The translations under genes and the position numbers were made by a program. This document shows positions 43,965-53,582 of a stretch of DNA of 64,000 bases, piece by piece (position 1 is the first letter of the stretch; every line of letters starts with the position of its first letter). Location of the stretch: NCBI GenBank assembly GCA_044238435.1, contig JBIIDH010000004.1, forward strand, positions 1 to 64,000. Direction: 5' to 3'. This DNA comes from VFMC01 sp044238435. Its GTDB lineage: Bacteria; Actinomycetota; Acidimicrobiia; Acidimicrobiales; Ilumatobacteraceae. Under the pieces are notes generated by a model. That model ran no database searches and was not told the DNA's origin. It saw only the letters and a program-made list of their open reading frames with translations.

Positions 43965-44752
43965 GGCGCGAAGTTGGGCGGACGCTTCTGCAGGAAGCTG
44001 GCAACGCCCTCCTTGAAGTCGCCGCGTCGCAGCGAGGCCTTCATCAACTCGATCGCGTCGTCGGTCGACTCCACCAGGCTGCGGGTCTGGTCGGCGTACA
44101 CCTGCTGCTTCATCACGGCCATCGAGGTGGGCGAGGCGTTCACGGCCAGTTCGGCTGCATAGGCGAGGGTGTGGTCGAGCAGGTGCTCGGCCGGCACCAC
44201 CTCGCTGACCAGCCCCATGGCAGCGGCTTCCTCGGCCAGGATGACCCGGCCCGAGAACAGCAGGTCCATCGCCCGTGAGGTGCCGATGAGGCGGGGCAGG
44301 ACCCACGACATGCCGTACTCGGCGATGAGGCCACGCCGCGAGAACGCGGTGGTGAACTTGGCGCCGGCTGCGGCGAAACGGATGTCGCACATCAGCGCCT
44401 GCACCATGCCGATGCCGGCGCAGGCACCGTTCACCGCAGCGATGACGGGCTTGGGAACGGCGAGCGCGGTGTGGTGCTGGGGACGCCCACCGGCGGCGCT
44501 TTCGGCACCCCCGCTGCCGGCCGACGCCCCGATGCCCTGCAGGGTGTCCATGTCGGCCCCGGCGCAGAACCCGCGACCGGCGCCGGTGACCACGATCACC
44601 TTCACGGCCGGGTCGACGGCCGCCTGGTCGAGCAGTGTGAAGTAGCGGGCGGCGAGTTCGCCGTTCCACGCGTTCAGGCGGTCGGGACGGTTGAGGGTGA
44701 GCAGCGCGATACCGGGCTCGCGGAACTCGTACAGGACGACGTCGTCACTCAT
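43955..44752 (-). CDS. Enoyl-CoA hydratase/isomerase family protein
   Basis: The 265-residue crotonase-fold enzyme acts on acyl-CoA thioesters. Oxyanion-hole loops are GFCAGADM (61-68) and NGACAGIGM (108-116). Of the two glutamates of true hydratases, the first is replaced by Ala (FTTAFSRRG) while the second is kept (LIAEYG, about Glu145), a pattern more like isomerases and other crotonases. The start overlaps the end of lgt by 8 bp, so the two are likely co-transcribed. A TACGTT box 7 nt upstream of the ATG, inside lgt, could add an internal promoter. Confidence 0.88.
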   Translation of the reverse strand: MSDDVVLYEFREPGIALLTLNRPDRLNAWNGELAARYFTLLDQAAVDPAVKVIVVTGAGRGFCAGADMDTLQGIGASAGSGGAESAAGGRPQHHTALAVPKPVIAAVNGACAGIGMVQALMCDIRFAAAGAKFTTAFSRRGLIAEYGMSWVLPRLIGTSRAMDLLFSGRVILAEEAAAMGLVSEVVPAEHLLDHTLAYAAELAVNASPTSMAVMKQQVYADQTRSLVESTDDAIELMKASLRRGDFKEGVASFLQKRPPNFAPLA

Positions 44753-45644
44753 CCTGCGGAACGTAGTCGGACGGCTCGCCGGCATCTGCGTCGAGCGCGG
44801 CCGGCCCGACAGGCTCGGCCGGCCCGACAGGCTCGGGGCCGGGACCACGGCGCACCACCAGCACGACGGCACCGATGACGATCATCGCCAGCGCCACCCA
44901 CTGGTTCCAGCGCAGGCTGCCCACCTCGCTGGTCGGGTCGATGCGCATGCCCTCGATCCAGAACCGGCCGATGCCGTAGCCGATGAGGTACACCGCCATC
45001 AGGTTGCCGGGACGGAGCTTGAACCGCCGGTCGATCCACAGCAGCAGCCCGCACAGCGCCAGGTTCCACAGCGACTCGTACAAGAACGTGGGATGGAAGG
45101 TCGTGCCGGGTGGGTAGCCGGCCTTCGCCGCGGTGTCGTCGCTCACCTCGAGGGCCCACGGCAGGGTGGTGGGGCCGCCGAACAGCTCCTGGTTGAACCA
45201 GTTGCCCCACCGGCCGATGGCCTGCGCCAAGGGGATGCCGGGCGTGACGCAGGTGACCGCCACGGGCACGTCGAGCCCGCGCCGCTTGGCCGCGTAGAGA
45301 CCCACGGCGACACCCAACGCGATGCCGCCGGGGATGCCGAGGCCGCCTTTCCAGATGGCGAAGATGCGCAACGGGTCGCCGGAGAACGAGTCCCACGACG
45401 TGGCCACGTGGTAGAGCCGCGCCCCGATCACCCCACCGAGCACACCCCACATGCCCACGGCCGCCGCGTCGTCGCGGGTACCGGCGCCGCGGGCCTCGAG
45501 CCGGCGGCCGAACAGCCAGATGCCGGCAACCACGCCCAACGCGATGACCACGCCGTAGGCGTGGATCGTGAGTGGGCCGATGTCGATGGTGCCGTCGGAC
45601 GGGCTGGGGATCGATGCAGGCATCGAGGCAGCGAGGTGGTGCAT
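44745..45644 (-). CDS. lgt: Prolipoprotein diacylglyceryl transferase
   Basis: The 299-residue membrane enzyme transfers diacylglycerol to the cysteine of lipoprotein precursors, the step that anchors the lipobox proteins of this window. It has about seven hydrophobic segments, the Lgt signature GRWGNWFNQELFG, and the family's N-terminal PLTIHAYGVVIALGV. A proline-rich tail of about 35 residues after the last helix includes a perfect six-residue duplication (EPVGPA twice). The ATG at 45644 or a later one (MPASIPS) may be the start. It is 15 bp downstream of the esterase gene. Confidence 0.94.
   Translation of the reverse strand: MHHLAASMPASIPSPSDGTIDIGPLTIHAYGVVIALGVVAGIWLFGRRLEARGAGTRDDAAAVGMWGVLGGVIGARLYHVATSWDSFSGDPLRIFAIWKGGLGIPGGIALGVAVGLYAAKRRGLDVPVAVTCVTPGIPLAQAIGRWGNWFNQELFGGPTTLPWALEVSDDTAAKAGYPPGTTFHPTFLYESLWNLALCGLLLWIDRRFKLRPGNLMAVYLIGYGIGRFWIEGMRIDPTSEVGSLRWNQWVALAMIVIGAVVLVVRRGPGPEPVGPAEPVGPAALDADAGEPSDYVPQDE
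44799..44834 (-). repeat. 18-bp in-frame tandem duplication in lgt
   Basis: The unit starting at 44799 is repeated exactly at 44817 and encodes EPVGPA twice in the tail of Lgt. Confidence 0.85.
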
Positions 45645-45659
45645 CGTCGCGGCCGCAGG

Positions 45660-46421
45660 TCAGACGCCGCCGAGGCGGCGGGCGAACTCGACCGTGCGCT
45701 CGAAGATGATGTGCTTGTCGTAGTCCTGCGTGGCCACGTGGTAGCTGCGCTCGAGCAGCACTCGCTCGACCGGGCCGCCGTAGTTGGCCTGCAGGTAGTC
45801 GGCCTGCGCCGGCTCGACCACATGGTCGTTCGGCGAGGTGAGCAGCAGCAACGGCATGGTGATGGACGGGTAGTGCTGGGCCAGCGGGGCCAGGCCGTCG
45901 TTCACCAGCGACAGCAGACACCGCACCGGCGTGCCCTCGTAGGCCGACTCCTGCACGGCGGGGTCGGCGATGTCGCTACCGATGCCCGGGATGACCTCGG
46001 TGCCAGCGTCGAGCATGCCCTGCACCATCGCCACCACCTCCGGCGGCTGGGGCTGGGTGGCCGGGTTCACGCACACCAGACCGAGCACCTCGGGATGGTC
46101 GGCGCCCACCCGTAGCGTGAGCGCGCCGCCCATGCTGAGACCGGCCACCACCACCTTCGGCACACGCGCCGCAAGGCGCTGGTAGGCAGCCTCGGCCTCG
46201 CCGGCCCAGTCGGCCCACGAGGTGGTGAGCATGTCGTCGACCGTCGTGCCGTGCCCGGGCAGCCGGGGCAGTTCCACGTGCAGGCCGGCTGCGGCGCACG
46301 CCTCGGCCATGCCGCGCATCGACGACGGGTTGCCGGTGAAGCCGTGGATCACCAGCACACCGACGGGCTCGGCGCCCTCGTGCGACCAGGCCTCGGCGCC
46401 AGGGATGAGTGCATCAGTCAT
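45660..46421 (-). CDS. Alpha/beta hydrolase, carboxylesterase Est30 / monoacylglycerol lipase-like
   Basis: The 253-residue esterase has the oxyanion segment VLVIHGFTGNPSSM, nucleophile Ser96 in GLSMGG, Asp199 (SPNDHVV) and His228 (SYHVAT). The pattern is that of Geobacillus carboxylesterase Est30 and bacterial monoacylglycerol lipases. It is soluble. A CATACT box lies 6 nt before the ATG. It heads the esterase-lgt-hydratase transcript (gaps of 15 bp and an overlap of 8 bp). Confidence 0.88.
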   Translation of the reverse strand: MTDALIPGAEAWSHEGAEPVGVLVIHGFTGNPSSMRGMAEACAAAGLHVELPRLPGHGTTVDDMLTTSWADWAGEAEAAYQRLAARVPKVVVAGLSMGGALTLRVGADHPEVLGLVCVNPATQPQPPEVVAMVQGMLDAGTEVIPGIGSDIADPAVQESAYEGTPVRCLLSLVNDGLAPLAQHYPSITMPLLLLTSPNDHVVEPAQADYLQANYGGPVERVLLERSYHVATQDYDKHIIFERTVEFARRLGGV

Positions 46422-46448
46422 GGTGGCAGTATGTCAGTGCACCGTGCG

Positions 46449-46760
46449 TCAGCGGTACGGGTCGTTGTCGCTCAACGGTTCGTCCCACCACTCGGCGGGC
46501 ACGCCCTTGGCCTCCCAGTCGGGGAACGGGTAGATGCAGTTCACCGGGCAGGCGGGCAGACACTTGTCGCAGCCGCTGCACAACTCGGGGATGATGACGA
46601 CGTCGGGGCCGTGGTTGAAGATGGCCCCGAAGTGCGGCGGGCAGTGGCGCAGACAGGCGTCGCAGTTGATGCACTCGAGCATCTCGATGCGCACCGGCAG
46701 GTTCTTCCACTTCGGATTGCGGGTGCGGCTGTCGATCCGCTCGGCTCGTGTGGCGCCCAT
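46449..46760 (-). CDS. 2[4Fe-4S] ferredoxin
   Basis: The 103-residue electron carrier has two clusters: CINCDACLRHCP (Cys30, 33, 36, 40) and CSGCDKCLPACP (Cys61, 64, 67, 71), plus a ninth cysteine, Cys75. An extended C-terminal tail with WWDEPLSDNDPYR follows. The start at 46760 is supported by a TACACT box 6 nt upstream (46772-46767). It could serve the ferredoxin-dependent oxidoreductase at 53583, but is not in its operon. It diverges from the TetR gene, whose operator lies between them. Confidence 0.92.
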   Translation of the reverse strand: MGATRAERIDSRTRNPKWKNLPVRIEMLECINCDACLRHCPPHFGAIFNHGPDVVIIPELCSGCDKCLPACPVNCIYPFPDWEAKGVPAEWWDEPLSDNDPYR

Positions 46761-46819
46761 CGGGCCAGTGTAGGCAGCGGGCCCGGTCGACCTCCGAGCG
46801 CCGCGAACCCGACCGCCTG

Positions 46820-46839
46820 CCTTGACCGGACGGTCAAGG
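46820..46839. promoter_or_regulatory. TetR operator: perfect 9-bp inverted repeat
   Basis: CCTTGACCG (46820-46828), two bases, and CGGTCAAGG (46831-46839) form a perfect 20-bp palindrome 19-38 bp before the TetR GTG. The left half supplies a TTGACC -35 candidate, so binding would block transcription. Confidence 0.65.
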
Positions 46840-46857
46840 TGGTGATCGACTGGCCCG

Positions 46858-47469
46858 GTGACCGCGACTGCGAGCCGCACGCACACCGAGCAGGGCCTCG
46901 AACGCAAGCACCAATTGCTCGAGGCGGCCGCCCGGCTGTTCTCGACCAAGGGCTACTCGAACACCCGCATCGCCGACATCTGCGCCGAGGCCGGGGTGGC
47001 CAAGGGCCTCATGTACTGGTACTTCCCCACCAAGCAGAGCCTGTTCGCCGAACTGGTGCGCACGATGCGCCAGCAACTGCGCCGCACCCAGGCCGCGGCG
47101 ATGGACCCGACGGCCGACGCAATCACTCGCATCCGCCAGGGCACAGTGGCCTCGGTGCTGTTCATGGCCGAGCACCGCGCCTACTTCGCGCTGCTCGACG
47201 TCGAGCGCGCCGACGACGAGGTGGCAGGCATCCTGCGCGCCGGCAGCGACGTGTACGCGAACGACCTCGTGCGCCTGGTGCGTGAGGCCCAGCGCGCCGG
47301 ACAGTTGCCCGATGCCGACCCGCACCTCTACGCCACCGGGGTGATGGGGGCCGTGGCGTCGTTCAGCCACGCGCTGCGTCACGGCAGCATCGACACCACG
47401 GCCGGCGAACTGGCCGCGTTCGTCGGCGACTGGGTGGCCCGGGCGCTGCAGGGCACTGTGCCCGCCTGA
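46858..47469 (+). CDS. TetR-family transcriptional regulator
   Basis: The 203-residue repressor-type protein has an N-terminal TetR helix-turn-helix (LLEAAARLFSTKGYSNTRIADICAEAGVAKGLMYWYFPTKQSLFAEL, about 20-66). The helical ligand domain (70-200) is AcrR-like and does not identify the ligand. It probably represses itself, and perhaps the divergent ferredoxin gene, through the palindrome just upstream. The GTG start follows a TCGACT hexamer by 6 nt. The stop codon lies inside a 16-bp tandem duplication. Confidence 0.93.
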   Translation: MTATASRTHTEQGLERKHQLLEAAARLFSTKGYSNTRIADICAEAGVAKGLMYWYFPTKQSLFAELVRTMRQQLRRTQAAAMDPTADAITRIRQGTVASVLFMAEHRAYFALLDVERADDEVAGILRAGSDVYANDLVRLVREAQRAGQLPDADPHLYATGVMGAVASFSHALRHGSIDTTAGELAAFVGDWVARALQGTVPA

Positions 47470-47486
47470 CACTGTGCCCGCCTGAC
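47455..47486 (+). repeat. 16-bp tandem duplication over the TetR stop codon
   Basis: ACTGTGCCCGCCTGAC is present twice without a gap. The first copy contains the TetR stop. The end of the second copy leads into CTGACCG-G-CGGTCAG (47482-47496), which resembles a degenerate copy of the TetR operator. Confidence 0.85.
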
Positions 47487-47492
47487 CGGCGG

Positions 47493-49382
47493 TCAGTTGG
47501 CCGCGTCGTCGAGGTCGGCGAACAATCCGACCATCTCCACACGCAGCATCGGGCGCGTGGCGTCGTCGGAACCGCCGGCCGGTTCGGTGGGTTCGGCCGG
47601 CTGTGCCGAGGATGCGGCAGAGGTGCGGGCTTCCGAGCGGGCCTCGATGTCGTCGCGCAGCTCGGCGGCAAGGTCGGGGTACATGCGCAGCATGATCTGC
47701 AGGAAGGCATCGACGAGGCGGGGTTCGAAGTGCGAACCGCTCGATGCGATGACGTACCGCGTGGCCTCGGCCCGGCTCCATGCCCGCTTGTAGGGCCGCT
47801 CGCTGATGAGGGCGTCGTACACGTCGGCCACCGCCACGATCCGTCCCGACAGCGGGATGTTGCCACCCATCAGCCCGTTCGGATACCCCGTACCGTCCCA
47901 GCGCTCGTGGTGGTTCAGCGCCACCTCGGCGGCGAGTTGGATGAGCGGCGAACTGCTGCCCGACAGGATCTCGGCACCGACCGTGGTGTGGGTCTTCATC
48001 ACCTCGAACTCGGCCGAGGTGAGCGGACCGGCCTTCAACAAGATGGCGTCGGGGACGGCCACCTTGCCGATGTCGTGCAGACGCCCGGCCAGGCGCAGGC
48101 GGTCGGCGAACTCGTCGCCTTCGCCCAGTTCGGCGGCGATCTGACGCGACATGTCGCCCACCCGCACGGTGTGCTCGCCCGTGTCGGTGTCGCGGAACTC
48201 GGCGATGACGGCCAGACGCTGGAACGCCTCGAGCTGGTACTCCTCGAGGTCGTAGGTGCGGCCCCGCACGAGCTCTTCCAGTTCGCCCGTGCGCAGGCGG
48301 AGGATCTCGGCCTGCTGGCGTGCGGCCTCGGTGTCGTGGGCGATCTGCAGGGTCTTGATGCGCAGATCGGTGCCCTGGCTGAACAGCACCTGGTGCCGCT
48401 CGAAGCGGGCCTCCTGGTGGAACAGCGCCCGTTCGTAGTTGCCGATCTGCTTGTACAGGTCGGCGAGCTGGGTGTGGGCCCGCAACTCGAACTCGAGCAG
48501 GTTGTGGTTTACGGCGATGCCGAGTGCGCGGTCGCACTGCTCGATCGCGGCGGTTGGGTTGCGAGCCGTGCGCTGCAGCTGCGCCCGGGCCAGCGCCAGC
48601 GTGCACATCGACGTGGCCGCGGCGCCCGTGTCGCGTTCGTCGAGCGCGATGCGCTCGGCCTCGGCCAGGCACGCCTCGGCCTGATCGAGTGCATCGAGCG
48701 CACAGTACGACGTCGACAACTGGGCGAGGATGCGCGGCACCCAGTCGTCGAAGTGCACCCGGGCCAGTTCGAGCGCCGATTCCCCGAGGCTGACGGCGAG
48801 CAGGTGCTCGTTGCGTTCGGCACGCACCTCGGCCATGTTCGCCATCGTGACCATGTCGTGATCGGGGCGACCCGACCCGCGGTTGGCGGTGAGCGCGGCC
48901 TCGTAGGTGACCAGTGCCCGGTCGCTGTCGCCGAGCGAATGGTGGATGATGGCGATGGTGTTCAGCAGTGGGCCCTCACCGGTGGTGAGGCCCGCCAGGC
49001 GGTGCAGTTCGAGCGCATGCAGTGCCGCGTCGAGCGCATCGGAGTAGTTGCCGGCGTCGTAGTGGATGAGGCCGATCAGGTTGACCGCGCGCACCTCCAT
49101 CGAGGGGGCGCCCACACGCCGGGCCAGATCGCGCGCATCGAGCGCCACCGAGAACGCGTTGTCGGCGTGTGCAGCGCGGTAGGCGATGGATGCCAGGCGG
49201 TACAACGCCTCGGCCTCACCGATGCCGTCGTTCAGGGTGTGCGCGAGCACACGTGCCTGCTGCGCCATCGACCGGGCGGCATCGAGATCGGAGCCCTCGC
49301 AGGCGATTGCGTCGTCGAGCAGTTCGCGCACCGACTTGGCCACCGGGGTGCCCTCGGTGGTCGGCGTGATCCGGATGGCCAG
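47493..49382 (-). CDS. TPR-repeat protein with HD-GYP domain (cyclic-di-GMP phosphodiesterase)
   Basis: The 629-residue protein has about seven tetratricopeptide-like helical repeats (30-340), a coiled coil (about 345-395) and an HD-GYP domain (395-575) with His436-Asp437, Lys440, HHERWDGTGYP (491-501) and Asp520. HD-GYP enzymes degrade cyclic di-GMP. The TPR part probably senses a partner protein. An Ala/Glu/Pro-rich tail closes it. The start is unusual: AAGGAGGTG, a near-perfect match to the 16S tail, sits 6 nt before a CTG at 49382. A GTG at 49343, 13 codons on, is the alternative and gives 616 residues. Confidence 0.87.
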   Translation of the reverse strand: MAIRITPTTEGTPVAKSVRELLDDAIACEGSDLDAARSMAQQARVLAHTLNDGIGEAEALYRLASIAYRAAHADNAFSVALDARDLARRVGAPSMEVRAVNLIGLIHYDAGNYSDALDAALHALELHRLAGLTTGEGPLLNTIAIIHHSLGDSDRALVTYEAALTANRGSGRPDHDMVTMANMAEVRAERNEHLLAVSLGESALELARVHFDDWVPRILAQLSTSYCALDALDQAEACLAEAERIALDERDTGAAATSMCTLALARAQLQRTARNPTAAIEQCDRALGIAVNHNLLEFELRAHTQLADLYKQIGNYERALFHQEARFERHQVLFSQGTDLRIKTLQIAHDTEAARQQAEILRLRTGELEELVRGRTYDLEEYQLEAFQRLAVIAEFRDTDTGEHTVRVGDMSRQIAAELGEGDEFADRLRLAGRLHDIGKVAVPDAILLKAGPLTSAEFEVMKTHTTVGAEILSGSSSPLIQLAAEVALNHHERWDGTGYPNGLMGGNIPLSGRIVAVADVYDALISERPYKRAWSRAEATRYVIASSGSHFEPRLVDAFLQIMLRMYPDLAAELRDDIEARSEARTSAASSAQPAEPTEPAGGSDDATRPMLRVEMVGLFADLDDAAN

Positions 49383-49546
49383 GGGGCACCTCCTTCGGTT
49401 GGTCGTCGCGGTGGATGAACGGGAGTGCAGCGACGCGCGAGCGCGCGACGCGGCACAGGGTTCGCGGGCGAGATTACCGACCCCTCCGCTGGCGAACGGG
49501 GATGACCCCCGACGGGCGCCGATGGCCACCTCGTATCGTGGTGCCG

Positions 49547-50443
49547 ATGAGCGCCACCTCGCGACGGATCGAGTCCTCCGCCGTCGCCGCGCTCGCACCC
49601 GTGCTCACCATCCTGCCCGTGTCGCTCGTCGCCCTCCTGGTGTTCTGGCTGCCCGTCCATCTCGTGTGGGACGTGGGCTATGTCACCTTCGCGCTCGTCT
49701 ACCTCGCGGGCGCCGTGCTGCTGTTCGTACGACCGGTGCAGGTCACGCTGCTCACCCGCTTGCTCGGCGCCCGCCGTCCCGACCGTTCCGAGCGTGCCCG
49801 ACTCGAGACCGCCTGGCGGTCGGTGCTGGAGGCGGCTCGGCTGCCGTCGAATCGGTACGTGCTGGCGGTGCTGCCGTCCGACGAACTCAACGCCTTCGCC
49901 TGCGGTGGCCATCTGGTGGTGGTGTCATCGTTGGCGGTCGACACCTTGCCACGCGACGAACTGGCCGGGGTGCTGGCCCACGAGCTGAGCCACCATCTCG
50001 GCTTCCACACCGTGGCGCTGTCGGTGGCGCAGTGGCTCAGCGTGCCGGTGCAGGTGCTGGCCCGCATCGGGTTCTTCCTGCAGAACGTGGCGTCGGCGGC
50101 CACATCCAGCTACGCCAGCCATTCGGCAGCACTCACCGTGCTCGGACGCCTCGTCTCGGCGACGCTCACCGCTGTGTCGTGGGTGTTCCTCGCCGGCCTC
50201 ATCGTCGCCAACGCAGTGGGCAACGTCGCTGGCAAAGGGTCCGAGTTCCAGGCCGATGCCCGCGCCGTGCAACTGGGCTTCGGCCGTGAGCTGTCGAGTG
50301 CCCTGCGTCGTGTGGTGTCGATGGGCGGCGGCACTCGACCCCTCGGCTGGCGCGAGCGGTTGGGTGCCACCCACCCGCCGGCCCGCACACGAATCGCCAA
50401 GATCGAAGCCACGCGCCGAGCCAGAGCCACCGCTCGGCCGTAG
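49547..50443 (+). CDS. M48-family membrane zinc protease (HtpX/Ste24-like)
   Basis: The 298-residue protein has two N-terminal hydrophobic helices (about 12-36 and 44-62), the zinc motif HELSH (His145, Glu146, His149), hydrophobic segments around 150-215, and EFQADA, which supplies the third metal ligand. Members cut membrane or secreted proteins on the cytoplasmic face. A TATCGT box (49534-49539) lies 7 nt before the ATG. Its TAG stop is also the first half of the next gene's -10 box. Confidence 0.86.
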   Translation: MSATSRRIESSAVAALAPVLTILPVSLVALLVFWLPVHLVWDVGYVTFALVYLAGAVLLFVRPVQVTLLTRLLGARRPDRSERARLETAWRSVLEAARLPSNRYVLAVLPSDELNAFACGGHLVVVSSLAVDTLPRDELAGVLAHELSHHLGFHTVALSVAQWLSVPVQVLARIGFFLQNVASAATSSYASHSAALTVLGRLVSATLTAVSWVFLAGLIVANAVGNVAGKGSEFQADARAVQLGFGRELSSALRRVVSMGGGTRPLGWRERLGATHPPARTRIAKIEATRRARATARP

Positions 50444-50446
50444 CGT
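50441..50446 (+). promoter_or_regulatory. -10 box of the ABC operon, sharing the M48 stop codon
   Basis: TAGCGT begins with the TAG stop of the protease gene and lies 8 nt before the ATG of the ABC ATPase. Confidence 0.45.
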
Positions 50447-50454
50447 CTTGGCCC

Positions 50455-51401
<947 letters not shown>

Positions 51402-51405
<4 letters not shown>

Positions 51406-52217
51406 GCCTCGACAGCCCCCGCGTCCACTCGGGCCGAGTGCAGCCGCGCAGTGCCGGGTTCCTGCACGACCTGCGCACGGTGTCATTGCGCGCCATACGC
51501 CTCACGCTGCGCGAACCCGAGGCGTTCATCCCGGCGCTCGCCATCCCGGTGTTCTTCTTCGTCGTCAACGTCGGGGCGTTGCAGTCGTTCGTGGAGGGCA
51601 GCCTGCCGCCGGGCTTCGACTACAAGGCGTTCCAGCTGCCGGTGTCGGTGGTGTTCGCAGTCACCGGGGTCAGCCGGGCGAGTTCGCTCGTCATCGACAT
51701 CCAGGACGGATACTTCGACCGGTTGCTGCTCACCCCGGTGCGGCGCGGCACGCTGCTGCTCGGCCTGATGAGCGCCGATCTGGCACTCATCCTGGCGCTC
51801 GCCGTGCCGGTCACCCTGCTCGGTGTGCTGGTGGGCGTGTCGTCGGCCACCGGGGTGCTGGGGCTGCTGGCGTTCGTGATCGTCGGCGGGCTGTGGGGCC
51901 TTGCGTTCACAGGCTTCCCGTACGCGCTGGCGCTGCGCACCGGCAACCCGGCAGCGGTGAACAACGCGTTCTTGTTGTTCTTCCCGTTCGCGTTCCTCAC
52001 CACCGCCTACCTGCCGAGCGCGCAGATGACCGGTTGGCTCGGCACCGCGGCGAAGTTCAACCCCGTCACCTATCTGCTCGACGCGATGCGCGCGCTGCTG
52101 ATGGACGGCTGGGAGTGGGACCGCATCGGCAAGGGCCTGCTCGCCATCGCCGTGGTGGGCGGCGTGTCGTTCGGCCTCGCCTTCGCCGCGCTGCGCGGCC
52201 GCGTCACCCGCGCGTAG
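51402..52217 (+). CDS. ABC-2 type permease, DrrB-like
   Basis: The 271-residue membrane protein has six hydrophobic segments (about 43-60, 75-90, 115-140, 150-170, 178-195, 240-260) and the ABC-2 motifs FDRLLLTPVRRGTLLLG and FNPVTYLLDAMRALL. Together with the coupled ATPase it makes a two-gene exporter in which each subunit probably dimerises. The substrate is unknown; no biosynthetic cluster is adjacent. Confidence 0.92.
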
Positions 52218-52252
52218 ATCGGGCACTCCGGGCGCCGACTACGGTGCCCCAC

Positions 52253-53014
52253 ATGCACCTCGCTCACGAGATCGTCGGCGACGGACCGGTCGCCATCGTC
52301 GTCCACGGCATCACCGAGTCCCGCGAGACCTGGCGACCGCTCATCGACCCGCTCTCCCGGCACTACACGGTCATCGCCGTCGACCTGCGCGGGCACGGGC
52401 ACAGCGCCCAGGGCGACAGGTACGACCCCATCACCTTGGCGAGCGATGTTCGCGAAACCGTGCTGGCCTCGGGGGTCGCCGGTGTCGACGAGGCGCTGCT
52501 CGTGGGCCACTCGCTCGGCGGCATCGTGGTGAGCGCCTACGGAGCGATGCACCCCACCCGCGGCATCGTCAACGTCGATCAGCCGCTGCGCCTGTCGGCG
52601 TTCAAGGAGGGCCTCACCCAACTGGAGCCGCTGCTGAAGGGTGATGCCGACTCGTTCACCATGGCCATCGGGCTGGTGTTCGGCTCGATGGCGGGCGCGC
52701 TGCCCGGTGCCGAGGCGACCCGCATCGAGGCGCTGCGTCGTGCCGACCAGTCGGTGGTACTGGGCATCTGGGGCACCGTGTTCGACTCGACACCCGACGA
52801 ACTCGACGCCCAGGTCGATGCGCTGGCCGGTGGCATCACGGCGCCCTACCTGGCCCTGCACGGCATGGATCCCGGCGACGGGTACGCGGCCTGGCTCACC
52901 GGTGCGGTGCCGTCGGCCACGTACGAACTGTGGCCCGACGTGGGGCACTACCCGCACCTCGTGCACCCCGAGCGGTTCCTCGACCGCCTCGCCGCGTTCG
53001 ACCCGGCGCGCTGA
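52253..53014 (+). CDS. Alpha/beta hydrolase
   Basis: The 253-residue hydrolase has the oxyanion segment AIVVHGITESRETW, VDLRGHGHSA, nucleophile Ser87 in VGHSLGG and a C-terminal His in DVGHYPHLVHP. It is soluble and looks like haloperoxidase/epoxide-hydrolase relatives, but the reaction is not evident. A TACGGT box (52240-52245) lies 7 nt before the ATG. It follows the ABC permease by 35 bp and converges on ybaK with a 12-bp gap. Confidence 0.86.
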   Translation: MHLAHEIVGDGPVAIVVHGITESRETWRPLIDPLSRHYTVIAVDLRGHGHSAQGDRYDPITLASDVRETVLASGVAGVDEALLVGHSLGGIVVSAYGAMHPTRGIVNVDQPLRLSAFKEGLTQLEPLLKGDADSFTMAIGLVFGSMAGALPGAEATRIEALRRADQSVVLGIWGTVFDSTPDELDAQVDALAGGITAPYLALHGMDPGDGYAAWLTGAVPSATYELWPDVGHYPHLVHPERFLDRLAAFDPAR

Positions 53015-53026
53015 GCCACGCCCGAT

Positions 53027-53533
53027 TCACCAGGCCGCGATCGGCGCCGTCGTGGCGTCCAGCACCGCCACCAACACGGCGGCTGCCACCTCCAGGTCGA
53101 GGCCGCGCTTGCCGCCGCTCACGAAGATCGTGTCGTGCAGGTCGCACGTCTCGTCGATCACCGTGCGCAACCGCTTCTTCTGGCCGAACGGGCTGATGCC
53201 GCCCACCACGTAGCCGGTGATGCGCTGTGCCACAGCCGGGTCGCACATCTCCACCCGCTTGGCCCCCACGGCGGCCGCCATCTCCTTCAGCGACAACTGG
53301 GTGGTGACGGGCACGATGCCCACCGCCTGGCCCGACACCCGGCCGCCGCTGTCGATCACGTCGACGAGCAGGGTCTTGAACACCCGATCGGCCTCCACGC
53401 CCAGCGCCTCGGCGGCCACCATCCCGAAGCCACGGCCGCCGTCGAGGGCAGCGGCGTCGTGCTCGAACTCGTGCACGGCGTACACCTCGCCTGCGCGTTC
53501 GAGTTCGACGATGGCCGGGGTGCCGCTGCGCAC
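53027..53533 (-). CDS. ybaK: YbaK/EbsC-family Cys-tRNA(Pro) deacylase
   Basis: The 168-residue editing protein clears mischarged Cys-tRNA(Pro). The opening RSGTPAIVELERAGEVYAVHEFEHD, the FKTLLVDV strand, ITGYVVGGISPFGQKK (with the invariant GGxSPxGxKK) and FVSGGKRGLDLEV match the family. A longer frame exists to a GTG at 53560. The GTG at 53533 is preferred because it gives the normal N-terminus and has a TAGGGT box 8 nt upstream (53547-53542). It diverges from the indolepyruvate oxidoreductase gene. Confidence 0.9.
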   Translation of the reverse strand: MRSGTPAIVELERAGEVYAVHEFEHDAAALDGGRGFGMVAAEALGVEADRVFKTLLVDVIDSGGRVSGQAVGIVPVTTQLSLKEMAAAVGAKRVEMCDPAVAQRITGYVVGGISPFGQKKRLRTVIDETCDLHDTIFVSGGKRGLDLEVAAAVLVAVLDATTAPIAAW

Positions 53534-53582
53534 GGCATTCGACCCTATCCGTCGGCCCACGGTGCCGTGTCAGAATGCCGAC

